Shown here: in pieces, positions 39,233 through 49,960 of the stretch
Numbering within the stretch: position 1 is the first letter of the stretch
Layout of the letters: each line of letters opens with the position of its first letter
NCBI RefSeq assembly: GCF_030272695.1
Contig: NZ_JARFYN010000007.1
Location: 62,001 to 126,000 of the forward strand
Direction: 5' to 3'
DNA: 64,000 nt
DNA from: Martinezella calliandrae
GTDB lineage: Bacteria; Pseudomonadota; Alphaproteobacteria; Rhizobiales; Rhizobiaceae
Position numbers and translations under genes: made by a program
Notes under the pieces: generated by a model
The model's input: the letters and a program-made list of their open reading frames with translations, nothing else
Database searches by the model: none
What the model was told of the DNA's origin: nothing

Positions 39233-41709
39233 CCGGCTCTCCAGATTTCCTTGGCGTATTGACGGATCGTCCGATCGGAGGAGAACCAACCCATCCGGGC
39301 GGTATTGTTGATCGTCTTGGCATACCACTCCGAGGGATTGACCCAGAGGGTATCGACGTCGCGTTGTGCCGCTGCATAGGCGTCGAAATCGGCCGCGACC
39401 ATGAACCAGTCATGGGCATAAATGCCGTCGATAAGGCCGGCATAGCGGGTGCGGTCGTCCGGAGAGAAAACGCCCGACGCGATCGCTGAAAGCGCCTGCG
39501 CCAGTTCACGTGAACGTTCGATCACGGCCCGGGGATCGTGGCCGTCGCTACGCAGATTGGCAACCTCGTCGGCCTTCAGGCCGAAGATGACGATATTGTC
39601 TTCGCCGACATTGTCGCGCATTTCGACATTGGCGCCGTCGAGCGTGCCGATCGTGAGCGCGCCGTTCAGGCCGAACTTCATGTTGCCGGTGCCGGATGCT
39701 TCCATGCCGGCGGTCGAGATCTGCTCGGAGAGGTCGGCCGCCGGGACCATGACTTCGGCCAGCGAGACGTTGTAGTTCGGTACGAAGACGACCTTCAGGA
39801 GACCGCGTACCGACGGGTCGTGGTTGATGACGCGGGCGACGTCGTTGATCAGCTTGATGATCAGCTTGGCGTTGTGATAGCTCGGCGCCGCCTTGCCGGC
39901 GAACAGTTTTACGCGCGGCTGCCAGTCCAGTTCCGGATGGGAGCGGATCTGGTCGTAGAGTGCGACGGCTTCGACGATATTTAGAAGCTGACGCTTATAC
40001 TCGTGGATGCGCTTGATCTGGATGTCGAACATGGCATTGGGATCAAGCTTGATGCCCATGCGGCTGGCAACCAGATTGGAAAGCTGCACCTTGTTGGCGC
40101 GTTTGACGGCGGCGAACTTTTCCTGGAACGCCCGATCGTGGGCGAACTGGTCAAGCGGCTTCAGCTTCTCGGCATCGTCGAGGAACGCGTCGCCAATGGC
40201 TTCGCGCACGAGACCGGTCAGACCCGGATTGCACTGCATCAGCCAGCGACGCGGCGTGATGCCGTTGGTCTTGTTGTTGATGCGATCCGGATAGAGCTTG
40301 TGCAGGTCGGCGAAAACGGTGACCTTCATCAGATCGGTGTGCAGCGCCGAGACGCCGTTGATCGAATGCGAGCCGACGAAGGCGAGATTGCCCATGCGAA
40401 GGCGGCGGTCACCATTTTCATCGATCAGCGAGATCGAGCGGATTTCAGCGTCACTGAAATTGCGAGCCTTGCGGGCTTCGACCAGGATCTTGGCGTTGAT
40501 CGCGTATATGATCTGCATGTGGCGGGGCAACAGCCGCTCGAACAGCGGCACCGGCCAGCTTTCCAACGCTTCCGGCAGGAGCGTGTGATTGGTGTAGCCG
40601 AAGGTGTTGCGGGTGATATCCCAGGCGGCGTCGAAATCGAGGCCATGAACATCGACCAGCAAGCGCATCATTTCCGCGACTGAGACGGCCGGATGGGTGT
40701 CGTTCAGTTGGATCGCAACCTTCTCGGCGAGATTGGTCAGATCGTCATACTGCTGCAGATGACGGCGCAGGATGTCCTGCAGCGAGGCGGACGAGAAGAA
40801 GAATTCCTGGCGCAGGCGCAGCTCCTGGCCGGCGGGCGTCGCGTCGGCCGGATAGAGAACGCGGGTCAGGCTTTCGGCCTTGTTGCTTTCGCGCAGCGCA
40901 CCGATGTGGTCGCCGGCATTGAAGGCGTCGAGCAGGATCGGGTCGATCGGCTGTGCCGACCAGAGGCGCAGCGTATTGACGCGCTTGCCGCGCCAGCCAA
41001 CGACTGGCGTATCGAAGGCGGCCGCGATGACGCGCTCAGCAGGCTTCCAGACATAGCGCGGTTGGTCGTCATGGCCACTGACATATTCGACGGCGCCGCC
41101 GAAACCGATTTCATAGGCGCTTTCCTGGCGCTCGAATTCCCAGGGATTGCCGTGGGCGAGCCAGGTTTCCGGCAGTTCCACCTGCCAGCCGTCGGCCATC
41201 TGCTGGCGGAACAGGCCGTGGACATAACGAATGCCGTAGCCATAGGCCGGGACGTCCACAGTCGCCATCGACTCCATGAAACAGGCCGCTAGACGCCCAA
41301 GGCCGCCGTTGCCGAGTGCTGCATCCGGCTCAAGGCCGGCAATGACGCGGACGTCGACGCCGAGCGAGGAGAGCGCATTGGTGATCTCCTCCATCAGGCC
41401 GAGGTTCGACACGGCATCGCGCATCAGGCGGCCGATGAGGAATTCAAGGGACAGATAGTAGACGCGCTTGGCGCCGGTCTCATAGACCTTGCGGGTCGAT
41501 TCCATCCACTTGTCGATGACGCGGTCACGAATGACAAGGATCGTCGCCGTCAGCCAGTCGTGGGGCTTGGCGACTTTTGCGTCCTTGCCGATGCGATAGG
41601 TCAGACGCTCGATGATTTCTTCCGCCAGGATTTCGGGGCGGGAACTGCGGGGCGCAGGAACGGGGAGATTGGCCTTGGTCAAGTTATTCATACTATCAAG
41701 TCTCGCCAT
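39229..41709 (-). CDS. glgP: Glycogen phosphorylase
   Basis: PLP-dependent GT35 enzyme that releases glucose-1-phosphate from glycogen ends. At 826 residues it has the usual length. Family blocks: YYLSLEFLIGRLM near 85, NGGLGRLAACFMES near 130, and the PLP lysine in EASGTGNMKFGLNGALTIG near 660. ATG 41709 is shown; ATG 41691 six codons later is also possible, and neither has a strong ribosome-binding site. It is the first gene of the glycogen cluster, so the promoter should lie in 41710-41850. Confidence 0.96.
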   Translation of the reverse strand: MARLDSMNNLTKANLPVPAPRSSRPEILAEEIIERLTYRIGKDAKVAKPHDWLTATILVIRDRVIDKWMESTRKVYETGAKRVYYLSLEFLIGRLMRDAVSNLGLMEEITNALSSLGVDVRVIAGLEPDAALGNGGLGRLAACFMESMATVDVPAYGYGIRYVHGLFRQQMADGWQVELPETWLAHGNPWEFERQESAYEIGFGGAVEYVSGHDDQPRYVWKPAERVIAAAFDTPVVGWRGKRVNTLRLWSAQPIDPILLDAFNAGDHIGALRESNKAESLTRVLYPADATPAGQELRLRQEFFFSSASLQDILRRHLQQYDDLTNLAEKVAIQLNDTHPAVSVAEMMRLLVDVHGLDFDAAWDITRNTFGYTNHTLLPEALESWPVPLFERLLPRHMQIIYAINAKILVEARKARNFSDAEIRSISLIDENGDRRLRMGNLAFVGSHSINGVSALHTDLMKVTVFADLHKLYPDRINNKTNGITPRRWLMQCNPGLTGLVREAIGDAFLDDAEKLKPLDQFAHDRAFQEKFAAVKRANKVQLSNLVASRMGIKLDPNAMFDIQIKRIHEYKRQLLNIVEAVALYDQIRSHPELDWQPRVKLFAGKAAPSYHNAKLIIKLINDVARVINHDPSVRGLLKVVFVPNYNVSLAEVMVPAADLSEQISTAGMEASGTGNMKFGLNGALTIGTLDGANVEMRDNVGEDNIVIFGLKADEVANLRSDGHDPRAVIERSRELAQALSAIASGVFSPDDRTRYAGLIDGIYAHDWFMVAADFDAYAAAQRDVDTLWVNPSEWYAKTINNTARMGWFSSDRTIRQYAKEIWRAG

Positions 41710-41860
41710 TTGTGATTTATATTCAGGGTGTTACGCCTAACCAGATCAAATTGCCACTACCTCTACCTAGCAGTTTACGCACCGATGTAAAGCTGTTGCA
41801 ACAGGGGAATGTGGCAGATGCAAAAATACCGAGCAAACGCTCTTGCAGCGGCAAAAAGAC

Positions 41861-41948
41861 TTGATTTCGGTTGTTTTTCCGGCTCTTATCACCGGATTAG
41901 CTAACGAGCGAAAGCCGCCCTGAATTATTCCAGTGCGGCTTTTGTTTT
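41861..41948 (+). ncRNA. Possible short transcript: promoter-like site plus orphan terminator
   Basis: AAAGCCGC (41911-41918) pairs with GCGGCTTT (41935-41942), followed by TGTTTTTA on the plus strand, a textbook intrinsic terminator in an orientation where no gene precedes it (glgP starts leftward at 41709). TTGATT (41861-41866) and TCTTAT (41884-41889) are 17 nt apart and could be its promoter, giving an RNA of about 50 nt. The simpler alternative is that the hairpin ends the leftward VWA gene, whose own T-run would be only TTT. Confidence 0.35.
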
Positions 41949-41989
41949 TACAATCTATTTGTGGTTTTCGGTGCGTCGAGCTCCGGTTG

Positions 41990-43189
41990 TTATTTGGTCA
42001 GAAGCGTCAGTTGTTTCGAAGCCTGGGCACCGATGGTCTTGAAGGCCGCAATGAGGTCGGACATTTGCTCTGCTTGGAAGTAGTTAGTGGGACTTGTTGC
42101 GCAGCTTTGCAGCAGGTTCTGTCCGCGGGTTGGCGCCATGAACGCAACAGTATAGATTTGAACGCCGGCTTTTTTTGCGGCAGCGCATGTGTTCAGAGTT
42201 TTTGTATCTGAACTGCTGGCGTTATTTTCGCCATCCGTCATCAGGACGATGATCTTCTGAAAATTCGTATTGCCTTTCGTCGCCTGGGCAGCCGCTTCCG
42301 AGGATGCCGTGAGGCTATTGTAGGCTAGGGTCATCGGCGCACTCGACTCGGTGCCACCGTTGGCGTTCAATCCGCTGATGACGTTGGTGCGTGTCGATGC
42401 CGTTCCCCAAGCAAGGCTACTGGAACTGTCTACCTCGCTGCTCCAGGCAATGCCGGCCGTGCGAACATATTGTGATTTGGGATCGGCTGCATCCAATTGG
42501 TCGAGTAGCGTGCCGACAGCCGTCTTCAAAGCTGCAATCTTCTTGATGTAGCAAGGGCTTTGCGGTTTGGAGTATTGATAAAGATAATTTCCGTCGGTGT
42601 AATATTGGATACAGCTCTTCTGAGTGGTGTCGATGACGTTGGTATTCAGGAGCATCGACCCGGATTTGTCGAGCGCGATTTCCATCGAAAGCGCACTTTT
42701 TTGAACCGTTGTACCACTACTTGACGTGCTCGATGCAGAGACGTTCATTGTATTTATGCCCAGCACGTGGGTCATGCCGTTTACAGGCATGTCGTAAGAC
42801 GCGTTCACGACAACGGAATAGCTGGTGCCGCCCGACGAATTGCTGGTCTGCGTCACCGTTGCGGTGGTACCGGCCTTGAGCGCATTGGTGGCGTTTGCAT
42901 CGCCGGCGAGATAGTTCGCCATCTGCCCGGTCACGAAATCCGTGGCCAACTGCTGGGCTTTGGCTGTCGTCGCACTGCCATTGGCAAGCGCCGTCGCCGT
43001 GGCAAGCGCGGCGGCGTCAGTTGCTTCCTGCAACTGGCTATCCGAAACCGCCCTATTGGAAACATCGACCGCAACGCCCGCAGCAGCGACGACGACAGGA
43101 ATGGCCAGCGCGGTCAATATGCCGAAATTGCCGGCGCGATCGCGCAAAAGGTGTTGAATGCTGCGAAATTTGCTCGAACCGGTGATCAT
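41990..43189 (-). CDS. TadG/TadE-like membrane-anchored protein with von Willebrand A domain
   Basis: A 399-residue protein. The start (RDRAGNFGILTALAIPVVVAAAGVAVDVSN) is the TadE/TadG type pilin-like membrane anchor, followed by a linker and a VWA domain from about 165 to 395. The metal-ion-dependent adhesion motif is DKSGSM, with DG in MTDGENN. The Thr/Ser-rich linker suggests it is exposed outside. Such proteins usually lie in tad pilus clusters; here no other tad genes are nearby, so it may act alone in adhesion. ATG 43189 is used because the preceding GTG has no better ribosome site. Confidence 0.85.
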   Translation of the reverse strand: MITGSSKFRSIQHLLRDRAGNFGILTALAIPVVVAAAGVAVDVSNRAVSDSQLQEATDAAALATATALANGSATTAKAQQLATDFVTGQMANYLAGDANATNALKAGTTATVTQTSNSSGGTSYSVVVNASYDMPVNGMTHVLGINTMNVSASSTSSSGTTVQKSALSMEIALDKSGSMLLNTNVIDTTQKSCIQYYTDGNYLYQYSKPQSPCYIKKIAALKTAVGTLLDQLDAADPKSQYVRTAGIAWSSEVDSSSSLAWGTASTRTNVISGLNANGGTESSAPMTLAYNSLTASSEAAAQATKGNTNFQKIIVLMTDGENNASSSDTKTLNTCAAAKKAGVQIYTVAFMAPTRGQNLLQSCATSPTNYFQAEQMSDLIAAFKTIGAQASKQLTLLTK

Positions 43190-43319
43190 CACGTCCGTCC
43201 AAAGAGAGTAAGCCTCAGAATTGGCGTGGACTATCGGCGAAATCTCTAAGCGCGCCGTTGAGAAGTTCGTTCGATATTTACCGAATAGCCGGAATATTCC
43301 CGTAATGAGTGTATTTCAG

Positions 43320-44204
43320 CTACTGCGTCTTTAGTGGGATAACATCCACAGCTTGAACCGTCTTCTGCCCGCCATAGCTTTTCAGCACACCGATGACGGG
43401 GGCGACATCGGAATAGTCGCGACCGTAGGCGACGACGATATGGTCGGTTGCGGCAGGAATGTTGTTGGTGGGGTCAAGTTCGATCCAGCCCGCCGTTTCA
43501 CCGCACCAGATGCGCACCCAGGCATGCATGGCGTCAGCGCCTTCCAGCCGTTCCTTGCCGGGCGGCGGGATGGTGCGCAGGAAGCCGCTGACATAGCCGG
43601 CAGGAATGCCGAGGCTGCGCAGTGCAATGATCATCACATGCACGAAGTCCTGGCAGACGCCGCGTTTCAGGCGGAATGCCTCCTTCGGTGTGGTGTCGAC
43701 CGTGGTTGCCTTGGGGTCGTAGATGAAATCCTTGTGGATTTGGGCGCAGACAGCGTTCGCGATCTGCATCACCGTGAGGTTGGTCGCCGCCCATTGCCGG
43801 GCGTAATCCGCAATCTCAGCCGTCTCCGGCAGGCGTGGGCTCGTGCCGATGAAATGATGCGGCGACGAGGGTTCTACCGACCAGCAATCGTCGATCTCAT
43901 CCGGCAGCCTGGCGAGCACCGGCGAGAAGTCAGCGGTAAGCGGCTGGCTTTCCACTTGCACGCGCGCCTGCATGCGGATGTCGAGCCTTTCATGTGGGTT
44001 TCGCACCAGGATCGAGGTTGCGGGATGCTGGAAAAAATCGGTGAAGTTCGACTGTTCGTCCGGATGCGGGGTGACTTTCAACGAGCCGGCAATCAGGCGC
44101 TGACGGTTGGCCAGCGACAGCGGCAGCACGCGCACGATATGACGCGCGCCGCTAGCCGGCACGTCGTAAATGTAGCCCATGTGCAGTGACAGGTCGTAGA
44201 GCAT
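43320..44204 (-). CDS. Transglutaminase-like cysteine peptidase-fold protein
   Basis: A 294-residue protein with the bacterial transglutaminase N-terminal beta-sandwich (about 1-80) and a transglutaminase core (about 150-260). The triad is present: Cys in KRGVCQDFVHVM, His in DAMHAWVRIW, Asp in WIELDPTNN. It could hydrolyse or transfer amide bonds. It is the last gene of a three-gene run, starting within 5 nt of the stop of the ATP-grasp gene, so it is coupled to it. No signal peptide is evident, so it likely works in the cytoplasm with its neighbours. Confidence 0.88.
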   Translation of the reverse strand: MLYDLSLHMGYIYDVPASGARHIVRVLPLSLANRQRLIAGSLKVTPHPDEQSNFTDFFQHPATSILVRNPHERLDIRMQARVQVESQPLTADFSPVLARLPDEIDDCWSVEPSSPHHFIGTSPRLPETAEIADYARQWAATNLTVMQIANAVCAQIHKDFIYDPKATTVDTTPKEAFRLKRGVCQDFVHVMIIALRSLGIPAGYVSGFLRTIPPPGKERLEGADAMHAWVRIWCGETAGWIELDPTNNIPAATDHIVVAYGRDYSDVAPVIGVLKSYGGQKTVQAVDVIPLKTQ

Positions 44205-44208
44205 CACA

Positions 44209-46626
44209 TCACCCGAGATAGGTCTGGGCCAGGAGATCGGACAGCCGTTCCAGCTCGCGTTCCAACCGCATGTAGACCTCGCCGTGCATCGTTTCCGGCG
44301 TCATGACCGCCAGACCCGAATGCAACCGCATGGCCTCGCGGTAGAACGGCGACATCTGGCCGTTGACAAAGGCATTCGGCAGTTGTTCTACCTCGCGGTG
44401 GATCTCGTTCATCTGAAAAAGAATTGAGCGCGGGTTGAGTGGATCGAGCGCCAGGAGATCGGTCACCGTCAAGCGCGCCGTATTGACGTTATAGCGCCGG
44501 CGATGGGTCATGACGCTGTCGCCGATTTCAAGCAGCATGTCGAGCGCGCCGTCAGGCGCTTGCGGGCCGGACATATAGCCGAGCAGGCGCGTCATATGCA
44601 GGCCACGCTCGATATAGCGCCCGAGCGACAGAAAACGCCAGCCGGTGAAGCGGTACATGTTTTCATGCACGAGGCCGGCAAAGCCCGCGAGCTTGCGCAG
44701 CAGGATCGTCATGGCATGGCTGGCGTCGTCGCCGGATTTGATCTTTTCCTTGAAACGCCGGGCGGTCTTGGCGAGGTCGTTCAGTGCCAGCCAGCCGTCG
44801 GGCGAGAAGCGATCACGGATGTTGCTGGCGGAATAGACGGCACTTTCGATATTGCGCAGCAGGTTTTCCGGCACGGCTTCCTTGGTGTCGATATCAACCG
44901 CTGCAAGATAGGCGCTGACAGCAGCAAGCAGCGGCTGGGTAGGATCGGCGACTTCGGCGAAGCGCCCGTGCCAGGCGCGCAGGATGCGCAGCGCCCCTTC
45001 GGCGCGTTCGATATAGCGGCCGAGCCAGAAAAGATTGTCGGCGGCGCGGCTCGGCAGGCTGCCGGGCATATTGCGGGTGAAGGTCTCCTCGGCCGGCAAC
45101 AGCGTGTGGCGCTCCACCGGCTTGTCGGAAACGATCCAGACATCGGCTGCGGAACCGCCGGCCTGCATGGCAATGGCGGCGACATCGTCACCACTGCCGA
45201 TGCGGGCAAAGCCCCCGGGCATGATCTGCCAGCCGTTTTCGGTGCGGGCGGCGAAGACGCGCAAGCTCATCGGCCGCGGCCGCAGCTTGCCATTTATCCA
45301 AGCTGGCGTCGTCGAGAGCGTCACGACCTCCTGGCCGACCAACTTGTGCCCGTCTCTCGTCAGCCAATCAGCAATCGATTCCTTGGCGGTGGTGCGCAGC
45401 GTCGAGCCCAATACCGACTGGCCGTTGTCGTCGAAGAAAGGCATGCAGGAATAGGCCGGGCCGATCACCATTTTTTCGATATGGGCGGCGACGTGCTCGC
45501 GTTCGGCCTTCTGTCCGCACCACCAGGTGGCGATCGACGGCAGCTTCAGGTCTTCGCCACGCAGATGCCGGCAGATGCTGGGCATGAAGGCCAGGAGCGC
45601 GCGGGTTTCCAGAATGCCGGAACCGAGCGCGTTGACGATGGTGACGCTTTGCGCCCTCAATGCCTCGACCATGCCAGGCGTGCCGATATGGGATTGCTGA
45701 TTGAGCTCCAGCGGGTCGGCATAGGACGCGTCGAGGCGCCGCCAGAGCACGCTGATCGGCCTTAAGCCAGCGACGGTACGCACCATCATCTGGTCGTTGA
45801 CAACGGTAATGTCCTCACCTTCCAGCAGCATGAAGCCGAGATAGCGAGCGATATAGGCGTGTTCGTAATAGGTCTCGTTGGCGGGCCCCGGCGTCAAGAC
45901 GGCGATGCGGTCGGTCGCGCCGCGCTTGGCGCCCTGCAACGCGTCGCGGAAGGCGCCAAAGAAGGAAGCAAGGCGGTGGACATTGGTTTCAGCATAGATA
46001 TCGGAGAAGGCGCGCGTGGTAGCGACACGGGTCTCCAGCGCGAATCCGGCGCCGGATGGTGCCTGCGCGCGATCGGCCAGCACCCACCAATTGCCGTCCG
46101 GCCCGCGGCCGATCTCGAATGCGAGGAAGTGAAGATAGTGTCCGTCCGCAGGTTTGATGCCAGCGAGCGGCCGCAGGAATTCCGGGTTGGCGGCGATCAG
46201 CGCGGGCGGCAGCAGACCTTCGTTGATCAGTCGGTTTTCGCCATAGATATCAGCAATGACCTCTTCGAGGAGGTCGGCGCGCTGGCGAAGGCCGGCCGAC
46301 AGCGCCTGCCATTCACCTTCGTCGATCAGCACGGGAATATGCGAAATCGGCCAGTTGCGTTCGCTGACGCCCTTTGCTCCATAGGCTCGGTAGAACACAC
46401 CGGCGTCGCGCAGATAGCGGTCGGCGCGGGCGAAGCGCTCCAAGAGTTCCTTTTCCGGCATGTGGGTCAAGGCACCGAGCAGGTTTTGCCAGACGGGCCG
46501 CACCGCACCGTGATTGTCGACCATTTCGTCGGCAACGCCGGGCAAAGCGGAATAGGCAAAGGCCGGATCGTTGCCGATGCCAGCCTTTATAAGGTCTCGC
46601 CGCTCTGTCGCTGGTTTTTTGCCCAT
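44209..46626 (-). CDS. Circularly permuted ATP-grasp / alpha-E fusion protein
   Basis: An 805-residue fusion. Residues about 20-475 form a circularly permuted type 2 ATP-grasp domain (YGAKGVSERNWPISHIPVL, LTPGPANETYYEHAYIARYLG, ATWWCGQKAEREHV), predicted to form amide or ester bonds using ATP. Residues about 500-800 are an all-helical alpha-E domain (DUF403; SRAADNLFWLGRYIERAEGA). In many bacteria these are two genes; here they are one. It lies between two transglutaminase-fold genes, an arrangement that bioinformatic work by Iyer and colleagues linked to peptide tagging or small peptide synthesis. The real substrate is unknown. Confidence 0.92.
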   Translation of the reverse strand: MGKKPATERRDLIKAGIGNDPAFAYSALPGVADEMVDNHGAVRPVWQNLLGALTHMPEKELLERFARADRYLRDAGVFYRAYGAKGVSERNWPISHIPVLIDEGEWQALSAGLRQRADLLEEVIADIYGENRLINEGLLPPALIAANPEFLRPLAGIKPADGHYLHFLAFEIGRGPDGNWWVLADRAQAPSGAGFALETRVATTRAFSDIYAETNVHRLASFFGAFRDALQGAKRGATDRIAVLTPGPANETYYEHAYIARYLGFMLLEGEDITVVNDQMMVRTVAGLRPISVLWRRLDASYADPLELNQQSHIGTPGMVEALRAQSVTIVNALGSGILETRALLAFMPSICRHLRGEDLKLPSIATWWCGQKAEREHVAAHIEKMVIGPAYSCMPFFDDNGQSVLGSTLRTTAKESIADWLTRDGHKLVGQEVVTLSTTPAWINGKLRPRPMSLRVFAARTENGWQIMPGGFARIGSGDDVAAIAMQAGGSAADVWIVSDKPVERHTLLPAEETFTRNMPGSLPSRAADNLFWLGRYIERAEGALRILRAWHGRFAEVADPTQPLLAAVSAYLAAVDIDTKEAVPENLLRNIESAVYSASNIRDRFSPDGWLALNDLAKTARRFKEKIKSGDDASHAMTILLRKLAGFAGLVHENMYRFTGWRFLSLGRYIERGLHMTRLLGYMSGPQAPDGALDMLLEIGDSVMTHRRRYNVNTARLTVTDLLALDPLNPRSILFQMNEIHREVEQLPNAFVNGQMSPFYREAMRLHSGLAVMTPETMHGEVYMRLERELERLSDLLAQTYLG

Positions 46627-46639
46627 GCCTATACCTGTT

Positions 46640-49600
46640 TCAAACTCCGATCGGTCGTCTGAGATCGAGCGTCAGCGGAAACTCCCGCGACACTGATTCC
46701 GCAAGCAGATTATAGCCGCTCGCCGTATGTCCCCAAGGTTCGAATCGCGCCAGGCGCCGCGCTTCCGCCTCGTTGCCGTTGACAGGGAAGGTGTCGTAGT
46801 TCCGGCCACCCGGATGGGCAACATGATAGATGCAGCCACCGATCGAACGCTTCGACCATGTATCATAAATGTCGAAGGTCAAGGGTGCGTCGATCGGCAG
46901 GACCGGGTGCAGGCCCGAGGCTGGATGCCAAGCCTTGTAACGGACGCCGGCAACAAAAACGGCCGAGGAGCCCGTCGGCGTCAGCGGCAGGGCGCGGCCG
47001 TTGCAGGCAACGGTGTAGCGTGAGGGATTACTGCTTTCGAGCCGCACCTGCAGCCGCTCTACCGATGAATCGACGTAACGGACGGTGCCGCCAATCGCGC
47101 CTTCTTCGCCCATGACATGCCAGGGTTCCAGGGCCTGGCGAAGCTCCAGCTTGCTGCCCTCATATTCGACCTCGCCGCAGAAAGGGAAGCGGAATTCGAG
47201 CTGCGCCTGGAACCATTCGGAACGAAGGTCGAAGCCGTTTTCCCGCAGGTCGATCAGCACATCGAGAAAGTCCTGCCAGATATAATAGGGCAGCATGAAA
47301 CGGTCGTGCAGCGACGTGCCCCAACGGACGAACTTGCCGTCGATCGGGCTGCGCCAGAAGCGGGCGATGAGGGCGCGGACCAGCAATTGCTGGGCAAGGC
47401 TCATGCGCGCATTCGGCGGCATTTCAAAGCCGCGCAGTTCCACCAGCCCAAGGCGGCCGGTCGGTCCATCCGGCGAGAACAGCTTATCGATGCAGATCTC
47501 CGAGCGATGGGTATTGCCGCTGACATCGGTCAGAAGGTTGCGGAACAGGCGGTCGACGAGCCAGGGTAGGGGCCGGGTGCCGCGACCGGGCGCCGGCACC
47601 TGCGCCAGCGCGATTTCCAGCTCGTAGAGGCTGTCGTGGCGTGCCTCGTCGACACGCGGCGCCTGGCTGGTCGGGCCGATGAACAGGCCGGAGAAGAGGT
47701 AGGAAAGCGAAGGGTGGCGCTGCCAGTGCAACACTAGGCTCTTCAGAAGATCGGGCCGACGCAGGAATGGACTGTCATTCGGGTTGGCGCCGCCGACGAC
47801 GACATGGTTGCCGCCGCCGGTGCCGGTATGGCGGCCGTCGATCAGGAACTTGTCCGTACCAAGGCGTGTCTGTCGGGCTTCTTCATAGACCGCGGTGGTG
47901 ATGTCGACGCATTCCTGCCAATTCGACGCCGGGTGGATGTTGACTTCGATCACGCCGGGATCAGGCGCGACGCGGATAACGTTGATGCGCTCGTCCTGCG
48001 GCGGCGAATATCCTTCGATATGCACGGGAAGTCCGAGTTCCGATGCCGCATTTTCGGCCGCGGCCAGCAGTTCGAGATAGTGCTCGATCGTCTCGACGGG
48101 CGGCATGAAGACGCAGAGCCGACCGTCGCGCGGCTCGACCGAGATCGCGGTGCGCACCGCACCGCCGATTTCGCCAAGTGTCTGTTCGATGCGCCATTGT
48201 GGGCTTTCGTCCGCCTGAAAAGAGGCTTCCGGCATGGCCCGGCCAGCGGGCACGAACACTTCCGGCAACGGCGTACGCGGGCTCGAAGGATCGGCGGTAT
48301 GGATATAAGGATAGCGGGACGGCGGCACATAAGGGAGGGTCCCGAGCGGAAGACGATAGCCGACAGGGGAATCGCCCGGCACCAGGAAAATCCTGCCGCG
48401 GCGCGTGCGCCATTTTTCGCTGATCCAGCGCGTGCGCCTGGCGCGCGCATTCCAGGCCTGCACCGGAAGGATGTAGCCGGTGGCTGTTGTCAGCCCGCGT
48501 TCGAAGACGCGGGCGATACGGCTGCGTTCCTCCGGATCTTTCAGTTTCGAATTGGACGGATCGACATTTTCCGGCAGGCTGCCTTCCTTAATGATCCATT
48601 CGGCCGGATCCTCATAGGCCGGCTGAACCATGTCTGGCTCGATCGCCAATTCCCTGGCCATCGCGGTCAGAAACCTCTCCGCGTCGACCGCGTTCGCGCC
48701 GGTCATTACTGTCTCTTCGGCGATCAAAGCGGGATTCTGCCAGACAGGCCGGCCGTCCTTGCGCCAGTAGAGCGAGAAGGTCCAGCGCGGCAGGCTCTCG
48801 CCCGGATACCATTTGCCCTGGCCGTAGTGCAGGAAGCCGCCCGGCGCGAAGCGATCGCGCAGGCGGCGGATCAGTTGATCCGCCCTGTCGCGCTTGGTCG
48901 GGCCAACGGCGGCGGTGTTCCATTCTTCCGATTGGAAATCGTCGATCGAGATGAAGGTCGGCTCGCCGCCCATAGTCAGGCGCACATCGTCGCTTTTCAG
49001 GATGCGGTCGACTTCCTCGCCGAGCGCATTCAGCGCTTCCCAACTCTCATCGGAGAAGGGTTTGGTGATGCGTGGATGCTCGGCAACGCGGGCCACCTTC
49101 ATGTCGAATTCGAATTCGGTTTTTGCCTCACCAAAATAGCCGCCGGAGATCGGCGCCGCGTTGCGGTAATGCGGCGTGGCGGCCAGTGGAATATGGCTCT
49201 CGCCGGTCAATAGGCCCGAGGTCGGATCGAGGCCGACCCAGCCGGCGCCAGGAAGATAGACCTCCGCCCAGGCATGCAGGTCGGTAAAGTCGTATTCCGT
49301 GCCCGAGGGACCATCGAGTGCCTTCAGATCCGGCGTGAGCTGAATGAGATAGCCGGAGACGAAGCGGGCGGCGAGGCCGAGATGGCGGAGGACCTGAACG
49401 AGCAGCCAGCTCGTGTCGCGACAGGACCCCTTTGCCTTTTCCAGTGTCTGTTCCGGTGTCTGCACGCCGGTCTCCAGGCGAATGACGTAGCCGATTTCAT
49501 GCTGCAGCCGCGCATTAAGGCCGACGACCATGTCGACGGTGGGTTGTTCGGCGCGGTCAAGCGTTGCGAGGAAGGCTGCAAGGAGCGGTCCCGGCTCCTC

Positions 49601-49960
49601 CGGCTTCATATAGATCGACAGATCTTCGCGAATGGTTTCGGGATAATCGAAGGGCCACTTGGTGGCTTCCTCTTCGACGAAGAAGTCGAAGGGATTGTAG
49701 ACCGTCATGTCGGCAACGAGATCGACCTCGATCTTCAGCTCGGCCACCGGATCGGGAAAAACGAAGCGCGCAAGATAGTTGCCGTAGGGGTCTTGCTGCA
49801 GATTCACGAAATGATTGGAGGGCGTTACCTTCAGCGAATGGCTGAGGACTCGCGTCTTGGAGTGCGGCGCCGGTTTCAAGCGAATAATTTGAGGGCCGAG
49901 GCGGACCGGATTGTCGTATTTATAATGGGTGAGATGATAAATGCTTGCTTTGATCGCCAT
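46640..49960 (-). CDS. Transglutaminase-DUF2126 fusion protein
   Basis: A 1106-residue protein and first gene of the three-gene run. N-terminal transglutaminase N-domain and core (about 1-290) with the triad in [28 protein letters not shown] and [10 protein letters not shown], followed by a very long DUF2126 region (about 300-1100; [46 protein letters not shown]). The DUF2126 part contains GEP, GTGGGNH and RPD-type motifs that look like an amidoligase of the glutamine-synthetase-like group, which is inference. It is 14 nt before the ATP-grasp gene, so the three are one operon. Confidence 0.9.
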   Translation of the reverse strand: MAIKASIYHLTHYKYDNPVRLGPQIIRLKPAPHSKTRVLSHSLKVTPSNHFVNLQQDPYGNYLARFVFPDPVAELKIEVDLVADMTVYNPFDFFVEEEATKWPFDYPETIREDLSIYMKPEEPGPLLAAFLATLDRAEQPTVDMVVGLNARLQHEIGYVIRLETGVQTPEQTLEKAKGSCRDTSWLLVQVLRHLGLAARFVSGYLIQLTPDLKALDGPSGTEYDFTDLHAWAEVYLPGAGWVGLDPTSGLLTGESHIPLAATPHYRNAAPISGGYFGEAKTEFEFDMKVARVAEHPRITKPFSDESWEALNALGEEVDRILKSDDVRLTMGGEPTFISIDDFQSEEWNTAAVGPTKRDRADQLIRRLRDRFAPGGFLHYGQGKWYPGESLPRWTFSLYWRKDGRPVWQNPALIAEETVMTGANAVDAERFLTAMARELAIEPDMVQPAYEDPAEWIIKEGSLPENVDPSNSKLKDPEERSRIARVFERGLTTATGYILPVQAWNARARRTRWISEKWRTRRGRIFLVPGDSPVGYRLPLGTLPYVPPSRYPYIHTADPSSPRTPLPEVFVPAGRAMPEASFQADESPQWRIEQTLGEIGGAVRTAISVEPRDGRLCVFMPPVETIEHYLELLAAAENAASELGLPVHIEGYSPPQDERINVIRVAPDPGVIEVNIHPASNWQECVDITTAVYEEARQTRLGTDKFLIDGRHTGTGGGNHVVVGGANPNDSPFLRRPDLLKSLVLHWQRHPSLSYLFSGLFIGPTSQAPRVDEARHDSLYELEIALAQVPAPGRGTRPLPWLVDRLFRNLLTDVSGNTHRSEICIDKLFSPDGPTGRLGLVELRGFEMPPNARMSLAQQLLVRALIARFWRSPIDGKFVRWGTSLHDRFMLPYYIWQDFLDVLIDLRENGFDLRSEWFQAQLEFRFPFCGEVEYEGSKLELRQALEPWHVMGEEGAIGGTVRYVDSSVERLQVRLESSNPSRYTVACNGRALPLTPTGSSAVFVAGVRYKAWHPASGLHPVLPIDAPLTFDIYDTWSKRSIGGCIYHVAHPGGRNYDTFPVNGNEAEARRLARFEPWGHTASGYNLLAESVSREFPLTLDLRRPIGV

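Noticed and set aside
43320..49960. Anbu (HslV-like) peptidase partner for the ATP-grasp/transglutaminase set
   Set aside because: I checked the genes on either side and found a TadG/VWA protein and manC, not a proteasome-like peptidase.
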